Assembly (NCBI GenBank): GCA_041645535.1
Contig: JBAZPT010000002.1
Span: 124,001-188,000 of the forward strand
Reading direction: 5' to 3'
Length of the DNA stretch: 64,000 bases
Origin: JBAZPT01 sp041645535
GTDB lineage: Bacteria; Patescibacteriota; Minisyncoccia; Moranbacterales; UBA2206
Part shown: positions 48,014 to 55,799 of the stretch, one piece after another
How the letters are laid out: each line of letters opens with the position of its first letter
Position numbering within the stretch: position 1 is the first letter of the stretch
Notes under the pieces: generated by a model
What the model was told of the DNA's origin: nothing
Database searches by the model: none
The model's input: the letters and a program-made list of their open reading frames with translations, nothing else
Position numbers and translations under genes: made by a program

Positions 48014-50803
48014 ATGGACAAAACCCCTAAAAAACTAGTCCTCATCGATGGCAATGCCATTATTCACCGAGCCTATCATGCTTTGCCACCGCTCACGACT
48101 AAGAAAGGAGAGCTAGTGAATGCGGTGTATGGTTTTACCAGTCTGCTTCTGAAAGTCATCAGTGAAATTAAACCGAAATACATTCTGGCGACTTTTGATT
48201 TGAAGGGGCCGACATTTCGGCATGAGGAATATAAGGAATATAAAGCCACGCGCGTCAAAGCGCCGGACGAGCTTTACGCGCAGTTTGATCGGGTCAAAGA
48301 AGTGGTGCGGGCGTTTAATATTCCCATTTTTGAAATGGCTGGCTTTGAGGCAGATGATGTGATCGGCACGATGGCGCACCAAGCCGAAAAAATCGAGGGC
48401 GTGGAAAATGTGATTGTCACCGGAGATTTGGATACGCTGCAACTCATTGACGACAAAACCAAGGTTTATGCTTTGCGCCGTGGGATGAGCGACACGACAA
48501 TTTATGACGATGCTGCCGTCCAGGAACGCTACGGATTGCGGCCGGACCAAATGATTGATTACAAGGGACTCCGCGGCGATCCCTCCGACAATATTCCGGG
48601 CGTCAAAGGCATCGGCGAAAAAACGGCGATCGAACTTTTGCAAAAATACGGCACAATTGAAAATGTTTATCAAAAACTCGGCGAAATCAAAGGCGCGCTT
48701 CATGACAAATTAGAAAGAGATAAAGCACAAGCGCTTTTGAGCAAGAGACTGGCTACTATTCAAAAAAATGTTCCTGTGAAATTGGATTTATCGCAAGCAG
48801 TAACGCGCGAATTTGACCGACAGAAAATTGTGAGCTTGTTTCAGGAATTGAATTTTTTTAGCTTGATAAAAAGGCTTCCGGATTCGTCCCAAAGTTCGGA
48901 TGACAAAGTAGCGGTCGGACCGCTATATAGCGGTCCGACCGCTACGACCAACGGAGTTGCTGATTTTAAGTTTGAATTAATCGCTGAAGATAAAATTGAC
49001 GAATTTATTAAACTTTTAAGCGAGCAAAAAGAAGTTGCCATTTATTTGCGAACCACAGGGGATAAATATTATAACAGCGAACTTTTGGGAATCGCATTTT
49101 GTTATAAAACAGGAAGATGCGGATACATCGCTTTCAGCGAAGTTAAAAGTCTAAAGTCTAAAGTCAAAAGTATTTTAGAAAATGAGAATATTAAAAAAAT
49201 TGGTTATGACTTAAAATATGTTTATGAAGTTTTGCAAAAATACGACATCAAATTGCAGGGAAAATTATACGATATAATGCTGGCGGCTTATGTTTTGAAT
49301 CCAGGCGGGAAAATTGAATTCAAAAATCTGGTGCTGGAAGAATTGGGGGAGGAAATTAAGGGCAAAACGAAAAGCGGGCAATTGGGGCTGGAAATCGAAA
49401 CCGCGGATAGCGTCGCGCAAAAAATATGCCGGGCGGCGGACTATATTTGGAAGCTCAAAAATATTTATGCGGAAAAAATTGAAAAAATTTCTCAAGAACA
49501 GAAAAAAGAACAGAATCTAAAATACATTTTTACGGATATCGAAATGCCGCTGGTGGAAATTTTGGCGCAAATGGAAATTTGGGGCATCAAATTAAACACT
49601 ATCATTTTTAAAGGCATATCTAAAAAAATTACTGAAACTATTTTGAAGCTGGAAAAAAATATTTATAAACAGGCGGGAACGACTTTTAACATCAATTCTC
49701 CCAAACAACTCACGGAAATTTTATTTGAGAAATTAAAACTGCCGACGGCGGATATTAAAAAAGGCAAGACTGGATACTCAACCGCTTCCGGCGAGCTGTT
49801 TAAGTTGCGCAAAGAACATAAAATCATCGAAAAAATCGAGGAATATCGCGAACTGTTCAAATTAAAAACAACCTATCTAGATACGCTCCCGGAAATGGTA
49901 GATGAAAAAAAGAGAATCCATACCACCTTCAATCAGGCGGTGACAGCGACAGGCAGATTATCTTCATCTGACCCAAATTTGCAAAATATTCCCATCCGCA
50001 CAGATTTGGGGCAACTTTTGCGAACAGCATTTGTGGCGGAAAGGGGATATAAATTGGTGAGCGCGGATTATTCCCAGATTGATCTGCGCGTGGTGGCGCA
50101 TATGAGTGGCGACAAAAAAATGATCGAGACATTTTTGAAAGGCGAGGATGTGCATCGCGCGACCGCGGCGGAAATAAATAAAGTGACGCTATCGCAAGTA
50201 ACCGAAAAGATGCGCTCCAGCGCCAAGGCTTTAAATTTTGGCGTGATTTACGGCATGAGTGTCTTTGGTTTTTCCGTCGCCGCCGGCATTGAAAGGGACG
50301 AGGCCAGGAAATTCATCGATGAATATATGAATAAATTCGAAGGCATTGCGAAATATATGCGTGATACTAAGGAGTCGGCCAAGAAGAATGGCTATGTGGA
50401 AACGGAATTGGGACGACGCAGATATATTCCGGAAATAAATTCCCCAAATTTCCAGGTCCAAAACGCAGCGGAAAGAATGGCGATTAATATGCCCATCCAA
50501 GGCATGTCAGCTGATATTGTGAAGCTGGCTATGATTAAGGTTCACGAAGAGTATCAAAATAATCCGAATGTCCGCATGCTTCTCCAAGTGCACGACGACA
50601 TTATTTTGGAGGTCAAAGAACCTGCCCGCAATGCTTCGCCCGCTCGCAACGATGTAGCGACTTCGGGCGAGCATAGCGATGCAGGCGGGGAAATTGCAGA
50701 TGAGGTGGCTAAAAAAGTAAAAGAGATTATGGAAGGTGTTTATACGCTCAAAGTTCCGCTAGTGGTAAATGTGAAGGTGGGGGATAATTGGGGAGAGATA
50801 TAG
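48014..50803 (+). CDS. polA: DNA polymerase I
   Basis: 929 residues. The 5'-3' exonuclease is at 1-285 (LVLIDGNAIIHRAYHALPPL; EADDVIGTMA; YKGLRGDPSDNIPGVKGIGE). The 3'-5' exonuclease domain at 310-510 has lost its DxE (IYLRT) and other acidic residues, so proofreading is probably absent. The polymerase motifs are A DYSQIDLR, B RSSAKALNFGVIYG and C QVHDDIILEV. In motifs A and C the usual Glu is Asp (DYSQIELR and VHDE elsewhere). Three insertions of repeat DNA are in frame: near residue 300, 380 and 870. Confidence 0.95.
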   Translation: MDKTPKKLVLIDGNAIIHRAYHALPPLTTKKGELVNAVYGFTSLLLKVISEIKPKYILATFDLKGPTFRHEEYKEYKATRVKAPDELYAQFDRVKEVVRAFNIPIFEMAGFEADDVIGTMAHQAEKIEGVENVIVTGDLDTLQLIDDKTKVYALRRGMSDTTIYDDAAVQERYGLRPDQMIDYKGLRGDPSDNIPGVKGIGEKTAIELLQKYGTIENVYQKLGEIKGALHDKLERDKAQALLSKRLATIQKNVPVKLDLSQAVTREFDRQKIVSLFQELNFFSLIKRLPDSSQSSDDKVAVGPLYSGPTATTNGVADFKFELIAEDKIDEFIKLLSEQKEVAIYLRTTGDKYYNSELLGIAFCYKTGRCGYIAFSEVKSLKSKVKSILENENIKKIGYDLKYVYEVLQKYDIKLQGKLYDIMLAAYVLNPGGKIEFKNLVLEELGEEIKGKTKSGQLGLEIETADSVAQKICRAADYIWKLKNIYAEKIEKISQEQKKEQNLKYIFTDIEMPLVEILAQMEIWGIKLNTIIFKGISKKITETILKLEKNIYKQAGTTFNINSPKQLTEILFEKLKLPTADIKKGKTGYSTASGELFKLRKEHKIIEKIEEYRELFKLKTTYLDTLPEMVDEKKRIHTTFNQAVTATGRLSSSDPNLQNIPIRTDLGQLLRTAFVAERGYKLVSADYSQIDLRVVAHMSGDKKMIETFLKGEDVHRATAAEINKVTLSQVTEKMRSSAKALNFGVIYGMSVFGFSVAAGIERDEARKFIDEYMNKFEGIAKYMRDTKESAKKNGYVETELGRRRYIPEINSPNFQVQNAAERMAINMPIQGMSADIVKLAMIKVHEEYQNNPNVRMLLQVHDDIILEVKEPARNASPARNDVATSGEHSDAGGEIADEVAKKVKEIMEGVYTLKVPLVVNVKVGDNWGEI
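48908..48945 (+). repeat. In-frame palindromic insertion 1 in polA
   Basis: GTAGCGGTCGGACCGCTA and TAGCGGTCCGACCGCTAC are perfect 18-nt arms around TA. It encodes VAVGPLYSGPTAT between the exonuclease and the next domain. The same arms occur in the FemAB gene at 61608-61660. Confidence 0.85.
49146..49170 (+). repeat. AGTCTAAAG repeats inside polA
   Basis: AAAGTCTAAAGTCTAAAGTC read in frame as KSLKSKVKS. The same motif fills the intergenic units flanking ruvB. Confidence 0.6.
50621..50690 (+). repeat. In-frame palindromic insertion 2 in polA
   Basis: An imperfect palindrome: CCTGCCCGCAATGCTTCGCC (50621-) against CGGGCGAGCATAGCGATGCA (50664-). It encodes about 23 small and polar residues (ARNASPARND, ATSGEHSDAGG) directly after motif C, a region that is continuous in other PolA proteins. 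Confidence 0.75.
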
Positions 50804-50938
50804 TATCGTATCAAAAATGATACGCAAACGACATGGAAATGATACGCTTTCATAGGTATTGAAAAAAAACTAAGTTTCGAAAATTCTCGAAATGAGGGTA
50901 TAAAGTACGCATTAAAAACGAAACATAATTCACAGGAA

Positions 50939-51655
50939 TTAAATTTTGCTCCACAACAACTCATAAATTTTTTTCATTGATTTGGCGATGGGTTCGGATT
51001 CGATAATCAGGCCGATTTTGTCGGCGTAAGACATAAAAGCGACTTTGTTATTATAAATATTGATTTCGATGGGAATATCGAAATTTTTTATTAATTTTGT
51101 TTCGCTTAATTCTTCCTTGTCCATTTTGGCGTGATGGCGGTATTTTTCATCATCCGGGCCGATGCGCAAAGCCCGGATATTTTTCTTTTTTCTTTCTTCG
51201 ACATAATCCAATGGGAAAGTATCGAAGGCTTTGAAAATTTCGGAGGTGTTGAATTCCAGAATTTCATCCGGTTTTTCCTTGAGCGTGTCCTCATAAACTT
51301 TCAAAATTCCTTCCGTATCCTCAAAAAACAAAATCTTGGGTTTCACTTGGTTTTCATTGTGGATCGCTTCCAGCTCCGGCAAAACATTTTCAAAACTTTT
51401 TTGGTATGTTTTGAAACGCTCGGCCAAATCTTTCGGATTTCGGGCGAGATATTTGGCCTTGCCTTCTTTGTCGGTTTTCAAAATAAAATCCTTTTTAACC
51501 ATCACTTCCAAAACGGAATAAGCGGTGGTTCTTTTGATTCTGGCTTTTTGCGCGATCCTTTGCGCCGAAGCTGAGCCGGATTCCAACGCCGCCAGATATA
51601 TTTTGGCTTCATTGGGGGAGAGGCCTAGGTTGGTTAAAATTAATTCGTTTATCAT
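50939..51655 (-). CDS. TrmB-family transcription regulator 2
   Basis: 238 residues. The winged helix is TNLGLSPNEAKIYLAALESG, then SASAQRIAQKARIKRTTAYS and DFILKTDKEGKAKYLARNP. The sensor half (FEDTEGILKVYEDTLKEKPD ... INIYNNKVAFMSYADKIGLI) matches regulator 1. It is convergent to polA and divergent from the small-protein operon at 51883, which it may regulate. Confidence 0.88.
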   Translation of the reverse strand: MINELILTNLGLSPNEAKIYLAALESGSASAQRIAQKARIKRTTAYSVLEVMVKKDFILKTDKEGKAKYLARNPKDLAERFKTYQKSFENVLPELEAIHNENQVKPKILFFEDTEGILKVYEDTLKEKPDEILEFNTSEIFKAFDTFPLDYVEERKKKNIRALRIGPDDEKYRHHAKMDKEELSETKLIKNFDIPIEINIYNNKVAFMSYADKIGLIIESEPIAKSMKKIYELLWSKI

Positions 51656-51669
51656 ATTTTTAGTATATT

Positions 51670-51726
51670 GACGACTTTTTCGTCGTCTTTATTTTTAAGC
51701 CTAGCATATGGACTAAATATTGTCAA
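51670..51726 (-). promoter_or_regulatory. Promoter and leader hairpin of TrmB regulator 2
   Basis: On the minus strand TTGACA (51726-51721), 17-nt spacer, TAGGCT (51703-51698). The leader holds a perfect hairpin GACGAC-GAAAAA-GTCGTC (51670-51687) 15 nt before the ATG. Confidence 0.65.
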
Positions 51727-51786
51727 TATATGCTTAAAATAAGGGCATTTAAAAACATTGATGATTGTGTAAGAAAGACGAAACAA

Positions 51787-51815
51787 TTGACTTAGTTGAC
51801 AAAAAATGCTAAAAT
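51787..51815 (+). promoter_or_regulatory. Promoter of the small-protein operon
   Basis: TTGACT (51787-51792), 17-nt spacer, TAAAAT (51810-51815), 68 nt before the first ATG. The leader contains GTTGCGA/TCGCGAC arms that may fold. Confidence 0.6.
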
Positions 51816-51882
51816 AGGCGGTTGCGATCAATGGTGGTCGCGACAAACATGAACCTTAAAAAATGAATAGGAGGATATCGGT

Positions 51883-52104
51883 ATGATTATTCAGATGTTT
51901 ACAGATGCTGTTACTGTAATCCTTGTGGGTTTTTGCTGGGTGTGCCTTCCCAGAACTTTTTCCGTTTTGGTAGGTGCCTCTTATATGATGGCAACAAAAC
52001 AATTAACAAAAACATTGGAAGCGGAGAATTTTCTGATCATGGTATTTATTCTTGTGGGCTTTGTGCTTGATGCTTGGCAAATTTCAAAAAATTTTAAAAA
52101 ATAA
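51883..52104 (+). CDS. Small-protein operon gene 1: membrane protein
   Basis: 73 residues with two hydrophobic segments (DAVTVILVGFCWVCLPRTF; FLIMVFILVGFVLDAW). AGGAGG at 51870 precedes the ATG by 7 nt. It is the only gene of the operon without the GCGGAATAATCCGC hairpin. No family recognised. Confidence 0.65.
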   Translation: MIIQMFTDAVTVILVGFCWVCLPRTFSVLVGASYMMATKQLTKTLEAENFLIMVFILVGFVLDAWQISKNFKK

Positions 52105-52116
52105 TCATGAAGGGAT

Positions 52117-52130
52117 GCGGAATAATCCGC
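52117..52130 (+). promoter_or_regulatory. Leader hairpin 1 (GCGGAATAATCCGC)
   Basis: A 5-nt GC-rich stem with the loop ATAA, 12 nt before the ATG at 52143, followed by the ribosome site AAAGGAAAG. Identical hairpins precede the next three genes. Confidence 0.8.
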
Positions 52131-52142
52131 AGAAAGGAAAGA

Positions 52143-52421
52143 ATGACAATGGAAGGCAAAATAACTGCAAAAGAGGAGTTGCTCAAGAGGGTTGAAGAAA
52201 AAAATGAGAAGAGAAAAGACTACGTCATAGAAATGATCGAAGAAGTGTTAGCCGAAATAAAAAAATCCCCGGGAGATGATCTCGGAAAAGTAGAAATTAG
52301 TATAGGCGGGCATGATCCGGATTCTTCTTATGTCAAAGAAATAACGAAAATGTATAGTGATGCAGGATGGACAGTGTCTTTTTCAAGAAGAGATCTGGCG
52401 AATCTCATAATTTTAAAATGA
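52143..52421 (+). CDS. Small-protein operon gene 2: alpha/beta protein
   Basis: 92 residues from MTMEGKITAKEELLKRVEEK. A long charged helix is followed by GKVEISIGGHDPDSSYVKEI and YSDAGWTVSFSRRDLANLII. The second half resembles gene 4 of the operon (VKEVSEQYKKAGWKVEF), so the two are paralogues. The start follows from the Shine-Dalgarno site after the hairpin. Function unknown. Confidence 0.65.
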   Translation: MTMEGKITAKEELLKRVEEKNEKRKDYVIEMIEEVLAEIKKSPGDDLGKVEISIGGHDPDSSYVKEITKMYSDAGWTVSFSRRDLANLIILK

Positions 52422-52423
52422 AC

Positions 52424-52437
52424 GCGGAATAATCCGC
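52424..52437 (+). promoter_or_regulatory. Leader hairpin 2 (GCGGAATAATCCGC)
   Basis: Identical 14-mer 17 nt before the ATG at 52455, followed by AGGGAGGAGG. It starts 2 nt after the stop of gene 2. Confidence 0.8.
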
Positions 52438-52454
52438 AGGGAGGAGGGATAATT

Positions 52455-52715
52455 ATGTTAAACAATAAAGAAGCCATGGAAGATATAGATGAGGGAGAGT
52501 TTTTCTATAATATCAGAAACCTTTGTCTCATATGTGCTTCTCTGCAAATAGCTGGCCTAATCTGTATTGTTCTGAAAATATGGTCGGTTGTAATTGTGGG
52601 AGGATTTGCGGCGGTGGTTAGGGTGTTTATTCCAAAAAGAATCAATGAAGGGATTTTTAACCACATTGCTGCTGTCGCTGGATTTATAACAATGATATGG
52701 GCAATGTTCCATTAG
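52455..52715 (+). CDS. Small-protein operon gene 3: membrane protein
   Basis: 86 residues. An acidic start (NNKEAMEDIDEGEFFYNIRN) precedes two or three hydrophobic segments (LICASLQIAGLICIVLKIW; VVIVGGFAAVVRVFI; IAAVAGFITMIWAMF). No known family. It may form a membrane unit with gene 1. Confidence 0.65.
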   Translation: MLNNKEAMEDIDEGEFFYNIRNLCLICASLQIAGLICIVLKIWSVVIVGGFAAVVRVFIPKRINEGIFNHIAAVAGFITMIWAMFH

Positions 52716-52722
52716 TATCTTA

Positions 52723-52736
52723 GCGGAATAATCCGC
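52723..52736 (+). promoter_or_regulatory. Leader hairpin 3 (GCGGAATAATCCGC)
   Basis: Identical 14-mer 16 nt before the ATG at 52753, followed by GGAAAGGAAG. Confidence 0.8.
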
Positions 52737-52752
52737 GGAAAGGAAGAATGAA

Positions 52753-53034
52753 ATGTTAAAAATTACAAAAAAATCAGAACATGCGTTGGTGCTAAAGATC
52801 AATAAGGAAAGTTGGAAAGAGGCGCTTATCTCCAAAATTGAGAAAAAGATTGAAGAAACTAATACATTAAATTTCCCAAAACGCGGGATCGTTGTTGATA
52901 TTTCTGGCTTTAGCCCCGGAGAGGATGTTGTAAAGGAGGTTTCTGAACAGTATAAAAAGGCGGGGTGGAAGGTTGAGTTTAAAAAAACTAATTCTCGTTC
53001 TAACTGGAATATACAACAGATGATTTTAAAATAA
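52753..53034 (+). CDS. Small-protein operon gene 4: paralogue of gene 2
   Basis: 93 residues. A charged helix is followed by GIVVDISGFSPGEDVVKEVS and YKKAGWKVEFKKTNSRSNW. Pairing with gene 2 is seen in the shared pattern VKEx-x3-Y-x3-GWxVxF and a final ILK. No known domain. Confidence 0.65.
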   Translation: MLKITKKSEHALVLKINKESWKEALISKIEKKIEETNTLNFPKRGIVVDISGFSPGEDVVKEVSEQYKKAGWKVEFKKTNSRSNWNIQQMILK

Positions 53035-53042
53035 ATTTAATT

Positions 53043-53056
53043 GCGGAATAATCCGC
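53043..53056 (+). promoter_or_regulatory. Leader hairpin 4 (GCGGAATAATCCGC)
   Basis: Identical 14-mer 11 nt before the ATG at 53068, overlapping the ribosome site GAGGAGG. Confidence 0.8.
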
Positions 53057-53067
53057 GAGGAGGAAAA

Positions 53068-53436
53068 ATGGAAAATAAAAAAGTATCGAAAGCCATGGTT
53101 AACAAAGCAAAGTACTGGTATGAAACAAAAGAGCTGTACAGAAAAATACGACAAGACTCTTCTTTTGATATAGAGCTCTTTACTATATTGGAAAAAAGCG
53201 CGCTTAAAATTTTGCTTGACCTCGTGGGGGTCGTGAAAGCTATAGTTACAAACGCAGAAAAGAAAGAAATCGCACGCACATTGAATCTAGTTCTTCTTTC
53301 AGGTGAGAATTGTACTGAACGAATAAACGTAAGAAAGTTTGTCAAGCACAAACTAAAATTTCCTCCGGACGGATGGGAATTACTTACTTTTAAAAAAGAC
53401 AGGGTGGTTGTTAGAAAAAACAGAAAGAAAACTTGA
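53068..53436 (+). CDS. Small-protein operon gene 5
   Basis: 122 residues from MENKKVSKAMVNKAKYWYET. Mostly helical and basic, with FDIELFTILEKSALKILLDL and a C-terminal FPPDGWELLTFKKDRVVVRK. The start at 53068 follows the hairpin and Shine-Dalgarno site; an upstream ATG at 53041 overlaps the hairpin. It ends the operon; a terminator follows at 53453. Confidence 0.65.
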   Translation: MENKKVSKAMVNKAKYWYETKELYRKIRQDSSFDIELFTILEKSALKILLDLVGVVKAIVTNAEKKEIARTLNLVLLSGENCTERINVRKFVKHKLKFPPDGWELLTFKKDRVVVRKNRKKT

Positions 53437-53452
53437 TGAGTATAAACAACAG

Positions 53453-53487
53453 GCCCTTTGCACGCGTTGCAGAGGGCTTTTTTATTA
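53453..53487 (+). terminator. Terminator of the small-protein operon
   Basis: GCCCTTTGCA and TGCAGAGGGC pair around CGCGT, followed by TTTTTTATT. Confidence 0.85.
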
Positions 53488-53513
53488 GTTGATGTAAGCC
53501 AAATAACGACATA

Positions 53514-53542
53514 TTGACAAGGCAGAGCATGCCTGCTATAAT
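53514..53542 (+). promoter_or_regulatory. Promoter with operator before the AAA ATPase gene
   Basis: TTGACA (53514-53519), 17-nt spacer, TATAAT (53537-53542). AGGCA and TGCCT (53520-53534) form an inverted repeat inside the spacer. Confidence 0.7.
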
Positions 53543-53574
53543 TGTAGTGTAATACATAAAAAGTAAGGATAAAT

Positions 53575-54867
53575 ATGTACAATGATACAATTATAGTAAA
53601 AAGGGCTGTGTTTTCAAAACTGGTGGAACATTTGGATGCGAAAGAGGCTACGGTCTTGCTGGGTCCACGACAAGTGGGGAAAACAACACTGATGAAAGCA
53701 TTGCAAAAGCATCTAATTGAGGTTAAGAAAATTGTGGAAAGCAATATCTTTTTCTTTAACTTGGATATTTTGGGCGACCAGGAAATGTTTGAGTCGCAGG
53801 AAAAATTTATTACTTTTTTGCGCGAACGGAGTAAAAATGATTTTATCTATGTATTTATCGATGAAGCACAGAAAATAACAGAGGCAGGAGTTTTTATCAA
53901 AGGAGTTTATGACATGAATCTCCCTCTCAAGCTTGTCCTTTCCGGTTCATCATCGCTCGAAATAAAAAACAAACTCGGCGAACCATTGACCGGCAGAAAA
54001 AAAGTATTTACTATTTTGCCGTTTTCCTTCACAGAATTTTTGGATTATAAAGAGGAAGGTTTTCAAAAAAACATTATGAAAGCCGACCTCGCCACGGCGG
54101 ATGAAAAATATAAAATAAACAGCTACCTGAATGAGTATCTTGTTTATGGAGGCTATCCCCGAGTGGTAACGGAAAAAAATGAATCGCGGAAAAAAGAACT
54201 ATTGGAAGAAATATATTCAAGCTACATCGAAAAAGACATTGCCGGATTTTTGAAAATAAAAGAACCCCTGGCTTTTTCAAATCTGATCAAGCTTTTGGCG
54301 ATCCAAAATGGCCAGCTTTGCAATGTTAGCAATATTTCCAAGGCGCTTAATTTAAACCAGCGGACAGTGGAAAAGTATCTTTTTTATCTGGAGCAGACCT
54401 TTGTCGTAAAAAAATTGCCGCCATTTTTTTCCAATGCCAAAAAAGAGCTGGTTAAAATGCCCAAGGTTTATTTTTTTGACACCGGCCTGCGCAATTTGCT
54501 GGCTTCCGATTTTTTGGAGTTGGAAAAAAGAAAAGATCGGGGCGGACTGCTGGAAAATTTTGCTTATAATGAAATGGCGAAAAATCTGGGAGTGGCGGAT
54601 AGAATAAATTTTTGGAGGAACAAATCAGGAGCTGAAGTTGATTTTGTAGTCAGAAAAGGAGCCGAGATAGTGCCTTTTGAAATAAAGACCAAAATTAGCG
54701 AGCCGAAAATTGAGGCGAGTTTAAAAACTTTTTTGGAACTTTATACAATCAAAATGGCATATATATTATTTGGAGAAGGAAAGAGCGGGAGATATAAAAA
54801 AATGGGTGCTAACATAAGCTTTATGCCGATTTATAAAGTTACCGATAAAAAAATCCTAACAAGCTAA
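53575..54867 (+). CDS. AAA_14/DUF4143 ATPase
   Basis: 430 residues. Walker A is LLGPRQVGKTTLMKALQ, Walker B is IYVFIDEAQKI, and sensor-like LVLSGSSSLEIKNKLGEPLT follows. The C-terminal DUF4143 part has VYFFDTGLRNLLASDF and RINFWRNKSGAEVDFVVRKG, which resembles a PD-(D/E)xK nuclease core. This architecture is common in archaea and CPR, and some members are linked to toxin-antitoxin or mobile DNA. The gene has its own regulated promoter. Confidence 0.9.
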   Translation: MYNDTIIVKRAVFSKLVEHLDAKEATVLLGPRQVGKTTLMKALQKHLIEVKKIVESNIFFFNLDILGDQEMFESQEKFITFLRERSKNDFIYVFIDEAQKITEAGVFIKGVYDMNLPLKLVLSGSSSLEIKNKLGEPLTGRKKVFTILPFSFTEFLDYKEEGFQKNIMKADLATADEKYKINSYLNEYLVYGGYPRVVTEKNESRKKELLEEIYSSYIEKDIAGFLKIKEPLAFSNLIKLLAIQNGQLCNVSNISKALNLNQRTVEKYLFYLEQTFVVKKLPPFFSNAKKELVKMPKVYFFDTGLRNLLASDFLELEKRKDRGGLLENFAYNEMAKNLGVADRINFWRNKSGAEVDFVVRKGAEIVPFEIKTKISEPKIEASLKTFLELYTIKMAYILFGEGKSGRYKKMGANISFMPIYKVTDKKILTS

Positions 54868-54887
54868 AAGCTAACGAAACTACCAAT

Positions 54888-55781
54888 ATGCCTGAATTAC
54901 CAGAAGTACAAACTATCATTTCAGACTTAAATCGAAAAATTAAGGGTGATACTATCACCGATTTTTGGAGTGATTGGGGAAAGGCGATTAAAGGAAAATC
55001 TGTGGAAAAGTTTACCAAGGAAATTAAAGGACGGAAGATTTTGGGCGCGCGGAGAATTGGAAAAAATATTTTCATTGATCTATCTGGCGGCAAGACTTTA
55101 TATATACATTTGAAGATGACAGGACATTTACTCGTGAAACGCGTATCGCATAACGTGGATCGCAAATCAAAAGACTATTTCGATGATCGGGTTAATCAGT
55201 ATATTCATCATATCTGGAAATTAAAGTCTGTGAACTGTCGACCGTTGACTGCTAACTGTCAGAAAACCTTAGAGTTTTCTGACGTTAGAAAGTTTGCCAA
55301 GATTGTTTTGGATGATACGCAAAAAATTGCCGAGCTTCCGGAGATAAAAAAATTGGGCGTTGACGCGATGAGTCCGCAGTTTACATTGAATAAATTTAAA
55401 GAAATATTAAATCGCCGAAAGAATAAATCAATCGGCTTAATTCTGATGGAACAAGAATTAATTTCCGGCATTGGAAATATTTATCGCAGTGAAATTTTAT
55501 TTGAAGCCGGCATCGCGCCGACCAGGATTATAAAAAAATTAAACAGCCAAGAAATAAAAAAAATATACCAGTCTATTAAAAAAGTCCTCGCCAAAGCCAT
55601 AAAATTGCGCGGAACATCGGACAGTGATTATCGCGACACAGCCGGCGCGCCGGGAAATTTTCAAAAAATTTTGCGGGTGTATAGACAGGCTGGAAAGAAA
55701 TGTAGAAAGTGTGATACAATAATAAAGCGTTCGACATTAGGGCAAAGAAACGCATTCTTTTGTGCCAAATGCCAGAAATAA
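54888..55781 (+). CDS. mutM: Formamidopyrimidine-DNA glycosylase (MutM/Fpg)
   Basis: 297 residues. The N-terminal catalytic PELPEVQT is intact (Pro2, Glu3). The Lys of the active site is in HLKMTGHLL, and the helix-two-turn-helix region is QELISGIGNIYRSEILF. The zinc finger is CRKCDTIIKRSTLGQRNAFF then CAKC. It removes oxidised purines. A stretch around 55224-55262 reads KSVNCRPLTANCQ, made of repeats of AACTGTC and related words, and is an insertion relative to the family. Confidence 0.95.
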   Translation: MPELPEVQTIISDLNRKIKGDTITDFWSDWGKAIKGKSVEKFTKEIKGRKILGARRIGKNIFIDLSGGKTLYIHLKMTGHLLVKRVSHNVDRKSKDYFDDRVNQYIHHIWKLKSVNCRPLTANCQKTLEFSDVRKFAKIVLDDTQKIAELPEIKKLGVDAMSPQFTLNKFKEILNRRKNKSIGLILMEQELISGIGNIYRSEILFEAGIAPTRIIKKLNSQEIKKIYQSIKKVLAKAIKLRGTSDSDYRDTAGAPGNFQKILRVYRQAGKKCRKCDTIIKRSTLGQRNAFFCAKCQK

Positions 55782-55799
55782 ATATTAAAAATTGCAAGC

